The notes beneath the pieces were generated by a model. That model saw only the letters and a list, made by a program, of their open reading frames with translations, searched no databases and was not told the DNA's origin. DNA of 7,117 nt. Source: Desulfobacula sp. (GTDB taxonomy: Bacteria; Desulfobacterota; Desulfobacteria; Desulfobacterales; Desulfobacteraceae). Within the stretch, counting starts at the first letter, position 1; every line of letters starts with the position of its first letter. A program made the translations under genes and the position numbers. The stretch is taken from NCBI GenBank assembly GCA_027858355.1, contig JAQICW010000753.1:1-7117 (forward strand), in the 5' to 3' direction. This document shows, in pieces, positions 4,969 through 7,117 of the stretch.

Positions 4969-5090
4969 GGTGCAGGGGACAACTACCGCGGATTTTGTTC
5001 TATTGAATTTTGTGGTAAATTTAAAATGTAATCGTTTAATAACGTTCGTGGTTTATCTGCGGTAGTTGCCCCTGACCTTGAACATTAGGC
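4957..5090 (+). other. Long VCR-like attC site of the DUF4160-DUF2442 cassette (134 bp)
   Basis: Inverse core GCACAAC (4957-4963). The left arm AAGGT-g-CAGGGG-a-CAACTACCGC (4967-4989) pairs with GCGGTAGTTGCCCCTGACCTT (5059-5079), leaving g4972 and a4979 unpaired. The core is ATTAGGC (5084-5090). The large AT-rich centre recalls the long repeats of Vibrio superintegrons. The first core base is A where G is expected. Confidence 0.78.
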
Positions 5091-5945
5091 CAATGATCAT
5101 CAAACTAAAAGAGGAGTACTATGTTAAAAAGACACAGAATACAGTTTCCAAAATCCGAATCTTCCAATCTTAATCAGGACGAATCTTATTTCTATCTTGA
5201 GGGATCGGATGGGCAACGTAAAATCAGGTTTCATGACTACGATGAGATTTACCAGATACCAGGCCTGTATGAACAGGTATTTTATGATCGCTTAAAGTGC
5301 ACATCCCCTGTCAAAGTAGCAACCATTCTTGAGTCTGCCGTAAGGCAATCTGGAGATAATTTTACAGAGTTACGAGTGCTGGATCTGGGGGCGGGTAACG
5401 GCATGATGGGCGAAGAACTAAAAAAACACGGTATATCTCGCTTGATAGGCGTGGATATTATACCAGAAGCATATGAAGCTACCATTCGTGATAGACCTGG
5501 TTTGTATGATGAGTATTATGTCGAAGACTTTACTAACCTGGATAAAGACAGGGAAGATGATATCGCATCATGGCAGTGTGATTGCATGGTAACTGTCGCT
5601 GCCCTGGGATTTGGAGATATCCCAACCAGGGCATTTATTGAGGCATATAACATCATCAAGCCAGAGGGGTGGGTGGCATTCAATATAAAACAATCCTTCT
5701 TTGATATTAGTGATGAATCCGGATTCTCAAAAATGATTCGGGAATTAACTTTCTCGAAGTATCTTGATGTTTATCACATAGAGCTATATAGACACAGGCT
5801 GTCCATTGAAGGAGGACCACTTTATTACTTTGCTATTGTAGGCCGAAAAAAAGCAGATGTTCCAGATGAGTTCTTAATATCGAAAGGTATTATGGCCTAA
5901 CCAGACACTCCAGCCGACCGCTAACGCGTCGGCTGAGTTTTAACG
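5085..5945 (+). mobile_element. Integron gene cassette carrying a SAM methyltransferase
   Basis: Opening TTAGGC (5085-5090) is the exact reverse complement of GCCTAA in the closing inverse core (5895-5901). The leader before the gene is only 30 nt and has no promoter-like pair, so expression probably depends on readthrough from upstream cassettes. Confidence 0.82.
5121..5900 (+). CDS. Class I SAM-dependent methyltransferase
   Basis: This 259-residue protein has a Rossmann-type methyltransferase core. Motif I VLDLGAGNGMMGEEL (about residues 90-104) is the glycine-rich SAM loop; the acidic residue in LIGVDI (about 112-117) should bind the ribose hydroxyls. CMVTVAALGFGDIPTRAFIEAYNIIKPEGWVAFNIK (about 155-190) carries the later strands and the KPEGW turn typical of the fold. 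About 85 residues precede motif I, including YDEIYQIPGLYEQVFYDRLK. It resembles small-molecule methyltransferases of the WBSCR27/UbiE-like group; the substrate is not predictable. Start ATG is preceded by AGAGGAG at 5 nt. The stop codon lies inside the attC inverse core (GCCTAAC), so the gene fills its cassette completely. Confidence 0.85.
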   Translation: MLKRHRIQFPKSESSNLNQDESYFYLEGSDGQRKIRFHDYDEIYQIPGLYEQVFYDRLKCTSPVKVATILESAVRQSGDNFTELRVLDLGAGNGMMGEELKKHGISRLIGVDIIPEAYEATIRDRPGLYDEYYVEDFTNLDKDREDDIASWQCDCMVTVAALGFGDIPTRAFIEAYNIIKPEGWVAFNIKQSFFDISDESGFSKMIRELTFSKYLDVYHIELYRHRLSIEGGPLYYFAIVGRKKADVPDEFLISKGIMA

Positions 5946-5951
5946 TTATTT
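5895..5951 (+). other. attC site of the SAM methyltransferase cassette (57 bp)
   Basis: Inverse core GCCTAAC (5895-5901, perfect RYYYAAC), left arm ACTC-c-AGCCGAC (5907-5918), loop CGCTAACGC, right arm GTCGGCTGAGT (5928-5938), spacer, core GTTATTT (5945-5951). One extra C (5911) stays unpaired. Layout and arm sequence closely resemble the attC sites of aadA resistance cassettes. This is the clearest site in the window. Confidence 0.85.
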
Positions 5952-5969
5952 TTTTCATCAGAGGACTTG

Positions 5970-6374
5970 ATGGCAAATCTACAGGATCATATCAACTCCG
6001 CCAAAAGAAGCGGGAATATCGAGTTTTTCATTGAGGAACGGAATACAGATTACGTAATCAGCCGTATGCCGGTTACTTCAGGCATCCTCAACCCTTTTGG
6101 GACAGTTCAAGCGGGCGCAATGATATGGCTGGCGGATGTTACCGCATCGGTCCTTGCAATAGCGGGGCAAAAAAATGGGGATGATGGAAAGGGGTTCCCA
6201 TTAGCCATAGATGTCCATACGACTCTGGTCAGCAATCAAAGAAACGGAGAAATTAAGGCGGAAGCCCGATTTGTTCGAAGAGGGCAAAATGTTCTGGTCA
6301 TCAGGACCAGTATTACCGGAAATGAAGATAAGTTGTTAGCTGAAGTAACCACAACGCACATAAAAGCGCGGTAG
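5970..6374 (+). CDS. PaaI-like hotdog-fold thioesterase
   Basis: A 134-residue hotdog protein of the PaaI/YdiI type that would hydrolyse acyl- or aryl-CoA thioesters. The block ILNPFGTVQAGAMIWLADVTASV (about residues 38-60) forms the start of the central helix: it corresponds to the family's NPxGxxHGGxxxxLxD segment, with the catalytic acid in LAD. The usual HGG reads QAG here. FPLAIDVHTTLVSNQRNGEIKAEARFVRRGQNVLVIRTSI covers the central strands, and the protein ends soon after EVTTTHI as usual. ATG 5970 is preferred over TTG 5967 because GAGGA sits 4 nt before it. It lies in the cassette that opens TTATTT at 5946; its closing attC is split by the intron at 6399. Substrate unknown. Confidence 0.85.
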   Translation: MANLQDHINSAKRSGNIEFFIEERNTDYVISRMPVTSGILNPFGTVQAGAMIWLADVTASVLAIAGQKNGDDGKGFPLAIDVHTTLVSNQRNGEIKAEARFVRRGQNVLVIRTSITGNEDKLLAEVTTTHIKAR

Positions 6375-6393
6375 TGCATCAAGAACTGTGTGA

Positions 6394-6398
6394 AAATA
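6394..6398 (+). other. Remnant of the thioesterase cassette inverse core, cut by an intron
   Basis: AAATA is what remains of the inverse core AAATAAC predicted from the opening TTATTT (5946). The intron begins at the next base. On the minus strand this equals insertion between T and T of TTGT/TATTT, the position described for group IIC-attC introns. Confidence 0.55.
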
Positions 6399-7117
6399 AT
6401 CGGGTAGCCGGGGGTTTTTCTCCCCCAGCCCCCACAACACCCTGCATGCTGGTCCGCACAGGGCGTTTCACCAAGATTACCGGGCCGTAACCGGGTAAAT
6501 TTGCTTGAAGAACGGTTTTTCCATCATGCGCCTGTACGCTACTCATCCATTCGGATTCACTGTATGTACAGAGCTAATGAATACCTTTTCCTTCGCTCTT
6601 GACTTTCAGCCCTTCACCATGTCCGGGGCATTACTCCCGGCATTTGGCTACTACGACGTCTGCTGAGTAGATGAGCTTCGCCCACCCTGCGGGCTGTCCT
6701 GCGAACAGTCGTCTCACTTTGTTCGACCCTGCCCTATCACCCCTCAGGTTACCCTGACAGGCGCAATGAAAATTCTTTTGCAGATGATGCCTATTGTTCG
6801 TTTCTCATCACCGTCGGCAGCAGCCGGTGATGCCTGGACCTTGGTTTCCCGGTATGGTCCGAGCCGGGAGTTATTGCAAAAGTGATTCAATGCCTGCAAA
6901 GCAGATCTCCCCGGATAAGAACGTGAACTTTCACTACACAACCGCAGCATTTACCCTGTCTCCTGAATCCTGGGCATTGTCATGTTGTGCTGACTTATCC
7001 GGAGACCAGGCCTTATATGCTGTTTCTATTCGTCGGCTCATAGTTTTGCACTCCATGTAGCCGTTCCCTTTGGTCACTCTCGCCTGCGGCTCGCCTTTCG
7101 CTTTGCTCAAGCCCTTC
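6399..7117 (-). mobile_element. Group II intron on the minus strand, no maturase seen, 5' end beyond window
   Basis: Read on the minus strand, the segment contains conserved intron blocks: GGCGAGAGTGACCAAAGGGAA (7083 downwards, split across the domain I start), GGGCGAAGCTCATCTACTCAGC near 6685, and AAGAGCGAAGGAAAAGG near 6590. A domain V hairpin lies at 6466-6437, then a stem of GGGGG and CCCCC and the 3' end CTACCCGAT at 6407-6399. This is the organisation of class C-like bacterial introns. The usual reverse transcriptase between domains III and V is missing; frames on either strand here are short and unrelated to any maturase. It lies just after the thioesterase gene, opposite to the cassettes, inside the expected attC inverse core. 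Confidence 0.78.
6437..6466 (-). ncRNA. Domain V of the minus-strand group II intron
   Basis: On the minus strand ACGCCCTG pairs with CAGGGTGT, followed by a TG bulge and an inner stem TGC/GCA. CGC is the likely catalytic triad. The apical part (GGACCA) has a G-A opposition where a longer stem would be expected, possibly a mutation. Confidence 0.6.

Larger units (their letters stand above)
4376..5084 (+). mobile_element. Integron gene cassette carrying DUF4160 and DUF2442 genes
   Basis: Opening TTGTGC (4376-4381) and inverse core GCACAAC (4957-4963) complement each other exactly, even at the base where both depart from the GTTRRRY/RYYYAAC consensus. That shared exception is stronger evidence than a consensus match. 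The cassette ends at A5084, where G is usual. Confidence 0.82.

Noticed and set aside
4880..5065. Frame overlapping the end of the DUF2442 gene
   Set aside because: It is out of frame with a clear gene and runs through the attC centre.
5282..5485. Minus-strand frame inside the SAM methyltransferase gene
   Set aside because: It is antisense to a strongly supported coding region with motif I.
6744..7060. Open frames on both strands near the right end
   Set aside because: They lie over the domain I-III region of the minus-strand intron and show no maturase or other domain.

Overview
This 7.1 kb window reads best as part of an integron gene-cassette array, either a chromosomal integron or an integrase-less cluster of attC sites. 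It has no housekeeping genes. Small promoter-poor genes on the plus strand are separated by imperfect inverted repeats of about 57-134 bp. Each repeat has attC architecture: an inverse core (RYYYAAC-like), paired inner arms with one or two unpaired bases, and a core site (GTTRRRY-like). The strongest evidence is a covariation test: the six bases that open a cassette should be the reverse complement of the inverse core that closes the same cassette. This holds for TTGAGA/TCTCAA (mntA-hepT), TTATCT/AGATAA (RHH-RelE), TTGTGC/GCACAA (DUF4160-DUF2442) and TTAGGC/GCCTAA (SAM methyltransferase). It also fits TTATTT/AAATA for the thioesterase, whose inverse core is cut by an intron. No integrase gene or attI is visible.

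Layout. 1-807: C-terminal part of an ImmA/IrrE metallopeptidase, closed by an attC at 890-961. 956-1270: a gene-less segment with one IS21-like terminus and a degenerate cassette boundary. 1271-2111: MNT nucleotidyltransferase antitoxin plus HEPN toxin. 2112-2900: a segment holding only a group II intron RNA without a reverse transcriptase. 2901-3504: RHH antitoxin plus RelE-type toxin with its own promoter. 3505-4375: an IS21-like deletion remnant or MITE (3503-3693) joined to a 5'-truncated, frameshifted cytosine-5 DNA methyltransferase. 4376-5084: DUF4160 and DUF2442 genes, possibly a toxin-antitoxin-like pair. 5085-5945: a class I SAM methyltransferase. 5946 onward: a PaaI-like hotdog thioesterase whose attC is interrupted by a second group II intron on the minus strand (6399 to the right edge).

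How it works together. Two cassettes carry recognisable toxin-antitoxin modules and one more carries a candidate pair; such modules are thought to stabilise large cassette arrays. The other cassettes carry enzymes with no pathway link to one another, as expected of cassettes collected one by one. The introns and IS fragments are secondary invaders, and at least one intron sits at the position known for group IIC-attC introns.

Host. The AT-rich sequence, the Gram-negative style of cassettes and toxin-antitoxin families, and the intron types would fit an environmental proteobacterium or Desulfobacterota member. No gene here fixes the taxonomy, so this is inference.
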